Of a DNA stretch of 64,000 bases, positions 1 to 8,073 are shown one piece after another. A program made the translations under genes and the position numbers. The notes under the pieces were generated by a model, which saw only the letters and a list, made by a program, of their open reading frames with translations, did no database searches and was not told where the DNA came from. The stretch spans positions 186,001 through 250,000 of the forward strand of contig JAIUNI010000001.1 in NCBI GenBank assembly GCA_020161935.1. Reading direction: 5' to 3'. Every line of letters starts with the position of its first letter. Positions within the stretch are counted from its first letter, which is position 1. Source of the stretch: Chloroflexota bacterium. Its GTDB lineage: Bacteria; Chloroflexota; Anaerolineae; Aggregatilineales; Phototrophicaceae.

Positions 1-1
1 A

Positions 2-106
2 GCAGTCTGGGTCTTTCCGGGTGGGTATTATGTGTTCCACATCCGAAACGAACTGGCCGTGGCGCTGGGCGATTGGCTCGCCAGAATCGCTCATGACCGA
101 AACTGA
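2..106 (+). CDS. C-terminal end of an unidentified protein (partial)
   Basis: A reading frame open from the window edge ends at TGA 104-106 and gives 34 residues containing GGYYVFHIRNELAVALGDWL. The composition is protein-like, whereas the other two plus-strand frames here read as implausible Trp- or Arg-rich strings. The next gene's ATG lies 11 bases before this stop, which fits translational coupling. The fragment is too short to assign a family, and the rest of the gene lies outside the window. Confidence 0.5.
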   Translation, partial: AVWVFPGGYYVFHIRNELAVALGDWLARIAHDRN

Positions 107-314
107 TCCGCAAAATGGTAATACATACTATTACCTGCCTGCCGGTGAGCAGAGCGAAGTTTGGGGTGCCGTTCGCATGACACAACTGATTAAAGCCCGC
201 AACCCCCAGCAGTGTTGGGCAGGATTGATTCACGAAGATGTAGCGGTCGTCAACCAGCGTGTTGGTGCGCGTGACATCACCTTGGTGGAAATGGGTACTG
301 AGGCGGATAGCTAA
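93..314 (+). CDS. small hypothetical protein (73 aa)
   Basis: The product is 73 residues with no signal peptide or membrane segment. It is mostly polar, with a central segment holding VWGAVRMTQLIKARNPQQCW. I place the start at ATG 93 because the upstream gene reads in another frame up to 106 and overlaps this start by 14 bases. Starts further upstream in this frame would only translate the shadow of that gene. No strong Shine-Dalgarno is visible, which fits coupling to the upstream gene. I do not recognise the family. It is followed 40 bases later by a lipoprotein gene on the same strand. Confidence 0.5.
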   Translation: MTETDPQNGNTYYYLPAGEQSEVWGAVRMTQLIKARNPQQCWAGLIHEDVAVVNQRVGARDITLVEMGTEADS

Positions 315-354
315 GTGTTTCGAGCCGATAATCAGATATTATGGAGGAAGTAGC

Positions 355-1356
355 GTGTTCCAACTGAAGCCTTTTGCGTCCATCGGTTCGGCTCGCTTGC
401 TTCTCACCACGGTGATCTTGCTCACCGCGGCCTGTCGCCCACAGGCCGCAGTCGTTCAACCAACGGCTGTCATTACGCTAACGCCGCTGCCTCGCTCCAC
501 ACCACTGCCTTCGTTGCCAACGGCTGTTCCAGTCGGGCAGGGTGATAATCCGCTTCGTCTCATTATCCATCCGGTAAATGAAGTCTCTGAAGATACCGTG
601 TCTGATCTTGAAACCGCGATTGAAGATCGAACCGATTTAACTGTCAAAATCGAATTGGTTGACAGTGATGCTGAAGCCCTTACTGCCTTATGTACTTCTA
701 CCCCTGAACAACCCGTATTAGCATGGTTAAGAGGCATGGCCTATGCAGCAGCGAACGCCAATAATTGTGGTCAGCCGCAGTTGCGTGTTGCGCGTGGAAC
801 AGGCTCAAATGCTGCGACTGGAGAAGCCTCTACCGTAATAGCGCGACGAGGCATTGATGCTCTTTCAGCCATTGATGGGCGCATTTTTTGCCGCATCAGC
901 AGCACTGACCTAATCAGTTGGTTAGTGCCTTCGTTGATGATGGAAGCGGTTGGTCTCAGCCCGATTGAAGACCCCCAAACCATTCGGGATTATGAGACAC
1001 CGGAGGAGATGGTCAAAGCGGTTTCCAGCAGCGCCTGTGATGCCGCCGCGATTGTCGACTCGTCCGTTGCTGAACGGGTTACCGATGATGAAGCGGTGGC
1101 CGCCAGAGTCACGACTGTTTTGACCAGCGCCGAAATCCCTTATGCGGTTCTCACGGCCTCGTCTGATATATCGCTAGACACCTTGACCGCCTTAAACGAT
1201 GAATTCATTCGCTTGTCGCGAGATCGCCAACTGCGCGTTCAGCTTAAAGAGCTGCTCGGTCAAGATGCCCTTCAAGAAGTTACGGCTGAGGATCTACAAC
1301 CCTTCCTAGAATTTATTGAAAGCAGCGGTCAAGACCTTACGCAGTTAGGTAATTGA
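355..1356 (+). CDS. substrate-binding-like lipoprotein (PhnD/SBP-like)
   Basis: The protein has 333 residues. The start is GTG 355, preceded by GGAGGAAG at 343-350. It gives a classic lipoprotein signal peptide: a basic and polar N-terminus, a hydrophobic stretch, then lipobox LTAAC. A Pro/Thr-rich tether follows and then a roughly 270-residue extracellular domain. That domain resembles phosphonate/phosphate-type periplasmic binding proteins: an early beta strand LRLIIHPVNEVSED, a middle GRIFCRISSTDLISWLVPS segment, and a later CDAAAIVDSSVAE segment. No ABC permease or ATPase is nearby, so a transport role is uncertain. The stop overlaps the next gene's ATG by one base (TGATG), which couples it to two glycosyltransferases. 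A ligand-sensing or scaffolding role is possible. The family call rests on pattern only. Confidence 0.65.
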   Translation: MFQLKPFASIGSARLLLTTVILLTAACRPQAAVVQPTAVITLTPLPRSTPLPSLPTAVPVGQGDNPLRLIIHPVNEVSEDTVSDLETAIEDRTDLTVKIELVDSDAEALTALCTSTPEQPVLAWLRGMAYAAANANNCGQPQLRVARGTGSNAATGEASTVIARRGIDALSAIDGRIFCRISSTDLISWLVPSLMMEAVGLSPIEDPQTIRDYETPEEMVKAVSSSACDAAAIVDSSVAERVTDDEAVAARVTTVLTSAEIPYAVLTASSDISLDTLTALNDEFIRLSRDRQLRVQLKELLGQDALQEVTAEDLQPFLEFIESSGQDLTQLGN

Positions 1357-2303
1357 TGGCTGTTGATCTTGCTGTCGTTATCGTCACGTGGAATGTTCGC
1401 GCCCTTGTCTTAGATGCGCTTCGCAGCTTATACGCTGACCTTGCCCAAAGTCGATTGACGGCTGAAGTCTATGTGGTTGATAGTGCTTCATCCGATGATT
1501 CGGTTTCCGCCGTGGCAGCCGAATTCCCGCAGGTCAAGTTGATTGCTAGTCAGAATAACCTCGGTTTTGGCGCGGCGAACAATCTTGCCCTCAAGCAAAT
1601 CGGGTTTGGGGCAGAAAGTCAGGAGTTACCGAAAGCGGTTTACCTGCTAAATCCAGATACCATCACTCATCTTGGTGCTACTCAAACGCTGTACGACGCA
1701 CTTTTTTCAAATGAACGGGTGGGTTTGGTCGGGGCAAATCTGACCTATGGCGATGGCAGTTTCCAACACGGCGCGTTTGGGTTCCCCGGTCTGCGCCAAT
1801 TGTGGGTCGAATTTTTCCCGACCCCCGGTCGCCACTTCGAAAGCAGTTTCAACGGTCGCTATCCGCGTTCAGCCTATCAGTCTGAGCAGCGATTTCCAGT
1901 CGATTTTGTGCTGGGCGCAACCATGATGCTGCGGCGTGAGGTCATTCAACAAACGGGCATGTTTGATGAACAGTTCTTTATGTACTGCGAGGAAATCGAT
2001 TGGGCGTGGCGTATTCATAAAGCCGGTTGGCAAGTCTATACTGTGCCTGCTGCCCATGTGACACACCTTGGTGGGCAAAGTACCTCACAAATCCGCCCTC
2101 AAAGCCTCGTAAACCTCTGGACGAGTCGTCTTCAACTGTTTGACAAACACTATTCGCCTTTCAAGCGATTGATTGCCCGTGCGATGGTCAAGTGGGGAAT
2201 GCGTTTAAAGAAACGCCAACTACAATATATAGGGCTGCCGGAAGCGGATCGTACTGCGGTTGCTGCCGCCTATCAAACCATCGCCGAAATGGCCTCATCA
2301 TGA
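1356..2303 (+). CDS. family 2 glycosyltransferase (WbbL/rhamnosyltransferase-like)
   Basis: The protein has 315 residues, starting at ATG 1356 inside the TGATG junction with the lipoprotein gene. The N-terminal GT-A domain shows the GT2 hallmarks: VVIVTWN at the nucleotide-binding strand, VVDSASSDDS, NNLGFGAANN, and a DXD-like LLNPDT near residue 105. A later ED-type acceptor/catalytic segment reads FMYCEEIDWAWR, with GWQVYTVPAAHVTHLGG following, as in rhamnosyltransferases of the WbbL type. It has no membrane segment and is presumably cytoplasmic, acting on a nucleotide-sugar donor. It overlaps the next GT2 gene by four bases (ATGA), so the two are likely translated together and may add consecutive sugars. 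Donor and acceptor cannot be read from sequence. Confidence 0.85.
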   Translation: MAVDLAVVIVTWNVRALVLDALRSLYADLAQSRLTAEVYVVDSASSDDSVSAVAAEFPQVKLIASQNNLGFGAANNLALKQIGFGAESQELPKAVYLLNPDTITHLGATQTLYDALFSNERVGLVGANLTYGDGSFQHGAFGFPGLRQLWVEFFPTPGRHFESSFNGRYPRSAYQSEQRFPVDFVLGATMMLRREVIQQTGMFDEQFFMYCEEIDWAWRIHKAGWQVYTVPAAHVTHLGGQSTSQIRPQSLVNLWTSRLQLFDKHYSPFKRLIARAMVKWGMRLKKRQLQYIGLPEADRTAVAAAYQTIAEMASS

Positions 2304-3061
2304 GCTTATTCGCCATCGTACTGACCTATAACGAAGGCCGTCATATTCACGACTGTATCGAAACGCTGCGTTTCGCCGACCATATCCTCATATTTGACTC
2401 TCTCAGCACTGATGATACAGTCCATATCGCGCGTAATGCAGGCGCGGAAGTAACGCAGCGCCGTTTCGATAACTACGCAGGTCAGCGTAATGCCGCCCTT
2501 GAATATGTTGCGGATAAGGCCGATTGGGTGCTGTTTGTGGATGCTGATGAGCGCGTAACGCCTGAACTGTCAGCCGAAATACAATCAGTTATCCAAACCA
2601 CGAAGCATGTCGGGTTTCGTATTCCTCGGCACAATTACATCTTCGGTAAGCTGACGAAAGGGGCAGGGTGGTATCCCGACTATCAAACGCGCTTGCTCCG
2701 CGTGGGCAAGACGCATTACGACCCCGAACGTCAAGTCCATGAACTCGTGATTTTAGAGGGCAGCGAAGGCACACTCATCCAACCTTTTATCCACTTCAAT
2801 TACGACAGCTTGTCCCAATTCCATGATAAGCAAAAACGGTATTCGGACTACGACGCGCGTATTTTATTCGAGCAGGGTATCCGCCCCAAACCACAGAATT
2901 ATGTGCTACAACCTATCCGTCAGTTTCGCTGGCGCTATATCACATTAAAAGGCTATCAGGATGGTTGGCATGGGCTGCGCCTGAGCTTGCTCATGGCATG
3001 GTACGAACTGCGAAAATACCGTGTGCTGCATCAGTTATGGTCGCAAAAAAATAGGGCATGA
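2300..3061 (+). CDS. family 2 glycosyltransferase (WaaE/KdtX-like)
   Basis: The protein has 253 residues, starting at ATG 2300 in an ATGA overlap with the previous gene. Visible GT2 motifs are FAIVLTYNEGRHI at the N-terminus, ILIFDSLSTDDT, an AGQRNAALEY helix and the DXD-type metal/donor site VLFVDADERV near residue 85. The RIPRHNYIFGKLTKGAGWYPDYQTRL region (in shorter pieces) is typical of the LPS-core glucosyltransferase WaaE/KdtX subgroup. The last 35 residues are basic and aromatic and may associate with the membrane. The stop codon lies inside the stem of the terminator at 3052-3082. Specificity is unknown. Confidence 0.85.
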   Translation: MSLFAIVLTYNEGRHIHDCIETLRFADHILIFDSLSTDDTVHIARNAGAEVTQRRFDNYAGQRNAALEYVADKADWVLFVDADERVTPELSAEIQSVIQTTKHVGFRIPRHNYIFGKLTKGAGWYPDYQTRLLRVGKTHYDPERQVHELVILEGSEGTLIQPFIHFNYDSLSQFHDKQKRYSDYDARILFEQGIRPKPQNYVLQPIRQFRWRYITLKGYQDGWHGLRLSLLMAWYELRKYRVLHQLWSQKNRA

Positions 3062-3082
3062 GGTTGTGTGCCTCATGCCCTA
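3052..3082. terminator. bidirectional hairpin terminator
   Basis: A perfect 12-bp inverted repeat, TAGGGCATGAGG (3052-3063) and CCTCATGCCCTA (3071-3082), has a 7-nt loop. Read on the minus strand it is followed by a run of seven T residues (complement of 3045-3051), which makes it a good Rho-independent terminator for the hpf transcript about 22 bases after that stop. On the plus strand it follows the glycosyltransferase and lacks a good U-tract. Its left arm contains the glycosyltransferase stop codon. Confidence 0.8.
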
Positions 3083-3104
3083 AAAAGTTTAATGAGATTT
3101 GCGC

Positions 3105-3692
3105 TTATTCAACTTGTGGTACGAGAACCCCGTAACCACCACTTTGCCGCTTGTACAAGACGTTGATGCCGCCCGTTTCGGCATTGAAGAACATAAAGAA
3201 CGCATGTCCGAGGAGTTCCATCTGTTCGACTGCCTCAGCCTCGTTCATCGCGGCGACAGGGACTTCTTTACGGCGGACGACTTCTACCGCTGGCACTTCC
3301 ATCGTTTCTTCCACAAATTCTTCTACACCGGGAATAGCCTCAGCCACATTCAATTCATCCACCGTCGCGCTAAAACGCTCACGCCCTTTGCGGATGCGCT
3401 TGCTCTTAAAGCGTTGAATGCGCCGGTGCATATTGTCGATTGCACCGTTTATGGCGGTCATAATGTCACCCGTAGAACGTTCTTCAGTCCTTAGAATTGC
3501 GCCACGACTATGCCGGATGGTGATCTGGGCTGCGACTAAATCTTCACCGCGGCGCGTATGTTCATGGTTAAGGTCAACTCGGGCTTCGATGATGTTAGGC
3601 AGATAACGGTCAAACCGTTCTACCTTTTTCCGCGTATACGTTTCAATTGCGTCCGTAACCTTAACATTACGCCCGTGTATCGTGATGTTCAT
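3105..3692 (-). CDS. hpf: long-form ribosome hibernation promoting factor
   Basis: The protein has 195 residues. The N-terminal domain (about 1-105) begins MNITIHGRNVKVTDAIETY and has the RaiA/HPF fold pattern that binds the 30S decoding centre. A roughly 30-residue acidic linker follows. The C-terminal domain (about 135-195) has MELLGHAFFMFFNAETG and VLYKRQSGGYGVL, the dimerisation domain that drives 100S ribosome formation in long HPFs. The start is preceded by AGGAG. The gene overlaps the 3' end of comF by 26 bases and is the last gene before a strong terminator. An extended -10 promoter upstream of comF (4504-4512) may let hpf be expressed independently of the Tad genes. Confidence 0.95.
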   Translation of the reverse strand: MNITIHGRNVKVTDAIETYTRKKVERFDRYLPNIIEARVDLNHEHTRRGEDLVAAQITIRHSRGAILRTEERSTGDIMTAINGAIDNMHRRIQRFKSKRIRKGRERFSATVDELNVAEAIPGVEEFVEETMEVPAVEVVRRKEVPVAAMNEAEAVEQMELLGHAFFMFFNAETGGINVLYKRQSGGYGVLVPQVE

Positions 3693-4446
3693 CTACAGTC
3701 TCCTTTTTGTGCGTAAATGGATGACCAGCAGCGGTAACTGTTAGGCCGAATACACGCTCGGCACCTGCGTGGATGAGTGCTTCTCCACAGGCACTCAGGG
3801 TTGAACCCGTTGTATAAACGTCATCAATCATCAGGATAACCTGACCATTCACAATCGAGGATTGTGCTTCAAAAGCACCGTTAATGTTCGTTAGCCTTTC
3901 AGTACCACTAACCGTAACTTGCGACTGCGTTTCGCGAATGCGTTGTAACGCTTCGGGTTCGCAGCGGATGCCGGTCATCGCGGCAACTTGATCCGCAAGT
4001 AACTTAGCTTGATTATACCCTCGTTCCGAGAGACGTTTCATATGCAAAGGTACTGGAACAATTATATCAACTGTCCAGTATTGATGTTCTAAGCACGCCG
4101 CCAGCCGTTCCCCTAAAGGTTTGGCAATCATCTGTGCATTGTTATACTTCAACGCCTGTACCGCCTCACGTGCGACACCTGTGTGCCATGTCGCAGCCGC
4201 GACACCACTTAACGGCTGAACCACGTTGAGTTCGTTCGCGAAGGTAAGTTGGCTCAAAGTTGCTTGGCAGTCGCGGCACCACACTGTATCGATCCGTCCA
4301 CACCCCGCGCATCGTGGTGGAAATAACAAATCAATAGTCGTGTTTAGAACGCGGTCAACAAGGGATTTAAACGCAAAAAGCCCAGTCGGTGTCCGGGCTT
4401 TTGTGTCTTGCGTAAATGAAATTGGATTAGGCGAAAATTCTGTCAT
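3667..4446 (-). CDS. comF: ComF family phosphoribosyltransferase-like protein
   Basis: The protein has 259 residues. Near residues 45-60 a CxxC-x7-CxxC zinc-binding knuckle reads CAGC...CRDC. The body then follows the ComF/GntX pattern: ALKYNN, IIVPVPLHMKRLSERGYNQA, and the PRPP-binding loop VILMIDDVYTTGSTL near residue 215. ComF proteins take part in DNA uptake in competent bacteria; the precise reaction is not settled. In Gram-positive genomes comF commonly precedes hpf, and the same order is kept here, with a 26-base overlap. The gene follows tadC by 58 bases, so it may be co-transcribed with the pilus genes or use its own promoter at 4504-4512. Confidence 0.9.
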   Translation of the reverse strand: MTEFSPNPISFTQDTKARTPTGLFAFKSLVDRVLNTTIDLLFPPRCAGCGRIDTVWCRDCQATLSQLTFANELNVVQPLSGVAAATWHTGVAREAVQALKYNNAQMIAKPLGERLAACLEHQYWTVDIIVPVPLHMKRLSERGYNQAKLLADQVAAMTGIRCEPEALQRIRETQSQVTVSGTERLTNINGAFEAQSSIVNGQVILMIDDVYTTGSTLSACGEALIHAGAERVFGLTVTAAGHPFTHKKETVDEHHDTRA

Positions 4447-4503
4447 ATGTCTCGCCGGATTGTATGATCCAATTAAGGGATATTGACTCCCTATCTGTCT
4501 CTA

Positions 4504-4512
4504 ATTATACCA
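4504..4512 (-). promoter_or_regulatory. extended -10 promoter candidate for comF-hpf
   Basis: On the minus strand the sequence is TGGTATAAT, a perfect extended -10 (TGnTATAAT). The TAA inside it is the tadC stop codon. The comF start lies about 58 bases downstream. No good -35 is seen at 17 bases, which extended -10 promoters tolerate. Confidence 0.45.
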
Positions 4513-5449
4513 TACCTAGCGCACCGCTGGTCATCAAGAAAATGACCGCTGGCCCCAAAAGTACAATCCACAGCGAGGGGAAAATCAAGAGAACCATTGG
4601 GATCATCATTTTAACAGGCGCTTGGTGCGCTTTTTCTTGCGCCCGCTGGCGGCGTTTCACGCGCATCTGGTCAGACTGTACGCGCAAAATTTTGGTCATG
4701 CTTACACCGAGCTGGTCAGCTTGGATGACGGCTGCGGTAAAGCTCGTGACATCAGGTACACCCATGCGGTCAGACATATCCCGCAGCGCTTCGCGGCGCA
4801 GCTTACCCAGTTGGATTTCCCGAAGAACACGCCCAAAACCGATAGCAAGGTCGTTATCCCATTTTTCATAGACCTTACCCATCGCTTGGTCAAAACCGAG
4901 ACCGGCTTCCACGCAGATGGTCAACAAGTCAAGCGCATCAGGCAAACTCTTGAGAATACCATCCTGTCTGCGCGTAATCTTGCCTTTAATCCACAGGCTT
5001 GGGAAGTAAAAGCCCAGCGCCGCACCACCTGCTGTATAGAGTAGGGCATTTGGGTCGCGGCTGGGGGATAGCACGAAAAACACCATAAACGCCGCAAGCG
5101 CAACACCGACCGTCGCTACAATGCGAATGGTCAGGAATGTTGTTGGCTCCATGCTGCCAGCCAAACCCGCTTGATCGATCTGTTTACGGGTTTCGTCAAT
5201 TTGTTTCTGTGGCGTAAATCGCGTCGTAATGTCCGCAATGCGCCGCAGAAATGGTACAAGGATACGATCTCTAAACGAAAGTGAGAGTTCGATTTCTTCC
5301 AACGACTCTGGAAGTTCGCGTTCGCCGAATTGTGCCAGACGGTCTTGAAGTGGGTCGCGCTTCTTATCGTCGCGCATTGCTATATAGACTAGGCCAGCGA
5401 CGATCAACAATACGACAATAATCAGAATACCAATACCAAGGTTATCCAT
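4505..5449 (-). CDS. tadC: Tad pilus platform protein TadC (type II secretion F family)
   Basis: The protein has 314 residues. An N-terminal membrane helix (about 5-25) precedes a cytoplasmic region (about 30-100). Two membrane segments follow around 105-145. The GspF/TadC cytoplasmic domain has SLPDALDLLTICVEAGLGFDQAM and an AAVIQADQLGVSM segment, and a C-terminal membrane hairpin lies around 280-310. This is the second inner-membrane platform subunit of the Flp pilus, working with TadB and the ATPase TadA. A GAGGA ribosome-binding site precedes the start. It sits 14 bases downstream of tadB and is clearly co-transcribed with it. Confidence 0.9.
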   Translation of the reverse strand: MDNLGIGILIIVVLLIVAGLVYIAMRDDKKRDPLQDRLAQFGERELPESLEEIELSLSFRDRILVPFLRRIADITTRFTPQKQIDETRKQIDQAGLAGSMEPTTFLTIRIVATVGVALAAFMVFFVLSPSRDPNALLYTAGGAALGFYFPSLWIKGKITRRQDGILKSLPDALDLLTICVEAGLGFDQAMGKVYEKWDNDLAIGFGRVLREIQLGKLRREALRDMSDRMGVPDVTSFTAAVIQADQLGVSMTKILRVQSDQMRVKRRQRAQEKAHQAPVKMMIPMVLLIFPSLWIVLLGPAVIFLMTSGALGMV

Positions 5450-5463
5450 ATGCTTATCCTCGG

Positions 5464-6450
5464 CTAGATCTCAATATTAACAATCTTCTGAATGGCAGCC
5501 ATACCCATGCCAATAAGTGCCAGACCAATACCCAGCAGCGGCCAGCCGCAAAGCCGGTTTTCAAACATGGGGTTCATGAAGCCCGGTTGGATCAGCGACA
5601 AGAACAGCGCGACCGCAATCGGTAGGAAACTGATGAGATAGCCAGTGTACCGGCCTTGTGACGTAAGCACACGGATTTCGCCCTTGAGTTTAATACGCTC
5701 ACGGATGGTATGACCGATCACCTCAAGGATTTCTGCCAAGTTACCACCGACCTCACGCTGAATGTTGACAGCCGTGATAACCAGATCCAAGTCTTCGCTT
5801 TCGACACGGCTAAGGAGATGTCCCAGTGCATCTTCAACATCAATACCAAGCTGAACTTCCTGTACCACGCGCTTAAATTCGGTTGCGGTTGGTTCTGGCG
5901 CATCGCGCGAAATAGCTTCCATCGCCTGCAAAACGCTGAAACCGGAACGCAGCGCATTTACCCAAAGTGCCAATGTGTCAGGCAGTTGGTTCTCAAACTT
6001 GATCAGACGCTGGCTGGTCGCGCGGGAAACATAAATACGCGGGAAAAAGAAACCGATGAAACCGGCAACAATCGACATAATAATGTCGCCGCGGAATAGC
6101 AAGAAGAAACCGACTGCGAAAAAAGCAACCGGTGACAGCATTTGCAGGAAGAAGTATTCTGCGACCGTCAGCTTAATATCCGCACGGGCAAGCTGCTGCC
6201 TTGTTCTCTGCGCGAATGGCCGCTTTGAAAGCGCTTTATCAATCTGGTCAAGTGCGCGCTTGTCTTCTTTGCGCTCGTCATCTTTAACATCTTCAACTTC
6301 GAGGAAAGACTCGAACTCTTGCTCGAAGCGTCCCAGACGTTCCTCGACCAAATCTTTTTCAGAGCGAACGCTCAAAATCCCAACTACGATGACAATGAGC
6401 GCGATTACACCCGCTACACCAGCGATGATGGGTATAAGTTGGGGCGGCAT
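5464..6450 (-). CDS. tadB: Tad pilus platform protein TadB (type II secretion F family)
   Basis: The protein has 328 residues. It has an N-terminal membrane helix (about 7-27), a charged linker, and two membrane helices around 105-140. The F-domain motif is NQLPDTLALWVNALRSGFSV with GGNLAEILEVIGHTIRER, as in TadB/GspF proteins, and two C-terminal membrane segments follow. It forms the platform that couples TadA ATP hydrolysis to pilin extrusion. A strong GGGAGGAGG ribosome-binding site precedes the ATG. A TTGACG-18-TACAAT promoter lies in the 118-base gap upstream, so tadB-tadC may have transcription independent of tadA. Confidence 0.9.
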   Translation of the reverse strand: MPPQLIPIIAGVAGVIALIVIVVGILSVRSEKDLVEERLGRFEQEFESFLEVEDVKDDERKEDKRALDQIDKALSKRPFAQRTRQQLARADIKLTVAEYFFLQMLSPVAFFAVGFFLLFRGDIIMSIVAGFIGFFFPRIYVSRATSQRLIKFENQLPDTLALWVNALRSGFSVLQAMEAISRDAPEPTATEFKRVVQEVQLGIDVEDALGHLLSRVESEDLDLVITAVNIQREVGGNLAEILEVIGHTIRERIKLKGEIRVLTSQGRYTGYLISFLPIAVALFLSLIQPGFMNPMFENRLCGWPLLGIGLALIGMGMAAIQKIVNIEI

Positions 6451-6498
6451 ATGTGAGCCTCCTCCCTAAAATAGTAACCTTCTGGACACGACACCTAC

Positions 6499-6528
6499 AT
6501 TGTATGAAAGTAACGGAATGGTCGTCAA
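6499..6528 (-). promoter_or_regulatory. sigma-70-type promoter upstream of tadB
   Basis: The minus strand carries TTGACG (6523-6528), an 18-base spacer and TACAAT (6499-6504), each close to the -35 and -10 consensus. The predicted start is near 6492, about 42 bases before the tadB ATG. It lies in the 118-base tadA-tadB gap. Confidence 0.55.
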
Positions 6529-6568
6529 GCGATTGTCCCTTCCGTTACCGGAGCTGAAACGACCGTTG

Positions 6569-8020
6569 TTAGTAGCTGCGGCCGATACCAAAAACCGACG
6601 GCGGCAGGTGAATACCCGCTTCTTCGATACGTTCGATAAACTTGGGGCGCAGACCCGTCGGACGAATACGCCCGATGATCTTGCCACCTTCAATACCCGT
6701 TTGCTCGAACTCGAAGATGTCCGACATGGTAATGATTTCGCCTTCCATGCCTTGCACTTCGGTAATCTTCTCAATCTTACGTGAACCATCACGCATACGG
6801 TTTTGTTGGCAGATCATATCCACCGCGCTGGCGATTTGTTCACGGATAGCACGTACAGGTAAATCCATGCCTGCCATCAAGCACATAACTTCCAAGCGAG
6901 AAATCGTATCACGCGGGCTGTTGGAGTGGCAGGTCGTCAGCGAGCCATCGTGACCTGTGTTCATGGCCTGAAGCATGTCCAGCGCCTCGCCGCCACGGCA
7001 TTCTCCAACCACGATACGGTCAGGACGCATACGCAAGCAGTTGACAACAAGGTCTTGAATGGTGATTTGCCCCTTGCCTTCAAGGTTCGGGGGGCGGGTT
7101 TCGAGTGTGACGACGTGTTCCTGACGGAGTTGCAGTTCAGCCGCGTTTTCAACCGTGATAATCCGCTCGTCATTCGGGATGAAGCCTGAAAGGACGTTGA
7201 GTAAGGTCGTTTTACCCGAACCTGTACCACCTGCCACCACCGTGTTCAAGCGCGAGATAATGCAGGCGCGCAAGAAATCGGCAATTTCTTTCGTCATCGA
7301 CCCGAACCGGATCAAGTCGTCGATCACTAGCGGTTTCTTGGAGAACTTACGAATGGTAATCGTCGGCCCAACCAGTGAAATCGGGCGAATGACGGCATTC
7401 ACGCGCGAACCATCCGGTAGACGCGCATCGACCAGCGGCGAACTTTCATCGATACGGCGACCAAGCGGCGCGACGATACGGTCGAGGATGCGGAGTACAT
7501 GCTCGTCGTTTTCGAAGGCAACGTTCGCGCGGGAAATATTACCTTTTTGCTCGATGAAAATGTTCTTCGGCCCGTTGACCATGATTTCTGTGATCGAGTC
7601 GTCCGCAAGCAAGATTTCCAATGGCCCGAAACCTAAAATTTCAGCCACAATCGCTTCGAAGAGGCTCAAACGCTCTGCACGCGAAATAACAATGCTTTCG
7701 TCTGCCAAAATCGCATTGAACAGTTCTTCAATATGCGAGCGGACTTCGTTCTTGCGCGAAACATCCATCGCTTGATGGTCAAGTTCGGAAAGGAGTTTGT
7801 TCTGAACGCGGGTTTTAAGGTCAAGGTAATTATTGCTCTTACCGCCAGCGCCCGGTCGTTGTTGCTCGGCCAGCGCTTGCCGGCGCTGACGCATCGCGGC
7901 TAACTTCGACTCGTCATTTTCGCCCCCGCCACCGAGGTTGCCAGTGCCGTCAGACCCTCGTCCGCCATCACCACCACCACTATTTCCACCGCTTTTATCA
8001 ATTCGACGTAATAATGACAT
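6569..8020 (-). CDS. tadA: Tad pilus secretion ATPase TadA/CpaF
   Basis: The protein has 483 residues. A low-complexity Gly/Asp-rich N-terminus (about 10-40) precedes the helical N-domain and the secretion ATPase core. The P-loop VVAGGTGSGKTTLL sits near residues 263-276, the Walker-B-like DRIVVGECRGGEALDML near 335-350, and the HDGSLTTCHSN histidine-box region after it. This is the motor that powers Flp pilus assembly. The ATG has GGAGGATAACG immediately upstream. It lies 53 bases after tadZ and 118 bases before tadB, all on the same strand. The core is intact, so the motor is predicted active. Confidence 0.93.
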   Translation of the reverse strand: MSLLRRIDKSGGNSGGGDGGRGSDGTGNLGGGGENDESKLAAMRQRRQALAEQQRPGAGGKSNNYLDLKTRVQNKLLSELDHQAMDVSRKNEVRSHIEELFNAILADESIVISRAERLSLFEAIVAEILGFGPLEILLADDSITEIMVNGPKNIFIEQKGNISRANVAFENDEHVLRILDRIVAPLGRRIDESSPLVDARLPDGSRVNAVIRPISLVGPTITIRKFSKKPLVIDDLIRFGSMTKEIADFLRACIISRLNTVVAGGTGSGKTTLLNVLSGFIPNDERIITVENAAELQLRQEHVVTLETRPPNLEGKGQITIQDLVVNCLRMRPDRIVVGECRGGEALDMLQAMNTGHDGSLTTCHSNSPRDTISRLEVMCLMAGMDLPVRAIREQIASAVDMICQQNRMRDGSRKIEKITEVQGMEGEIITMSDIFEFEQTGIEGGKIIGRIRPTGLRPKFIERIEEAGIHLPPSVFGIGRSY

Positions 8021-8073
8021 CGTTATCCTCCATACTTCCGGTCTGATGTGGGTGCGTCTGGCTCATCGACACG

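Noticed and set aside
3099..3494. A 131-codon plus-strand frame opposite hpf
   Set aside because: It lies entirely antisense to a clear hpf gene, and its product is a shadow of that gene's codon pattern with no ribosome-binding site.
7155..7775. A 206-codon plus-strand frame opposite tadA
   Set aside because: It is antisense to the conserved ATPase core, very Ser/Arg-rich, and matches no protein pattern.
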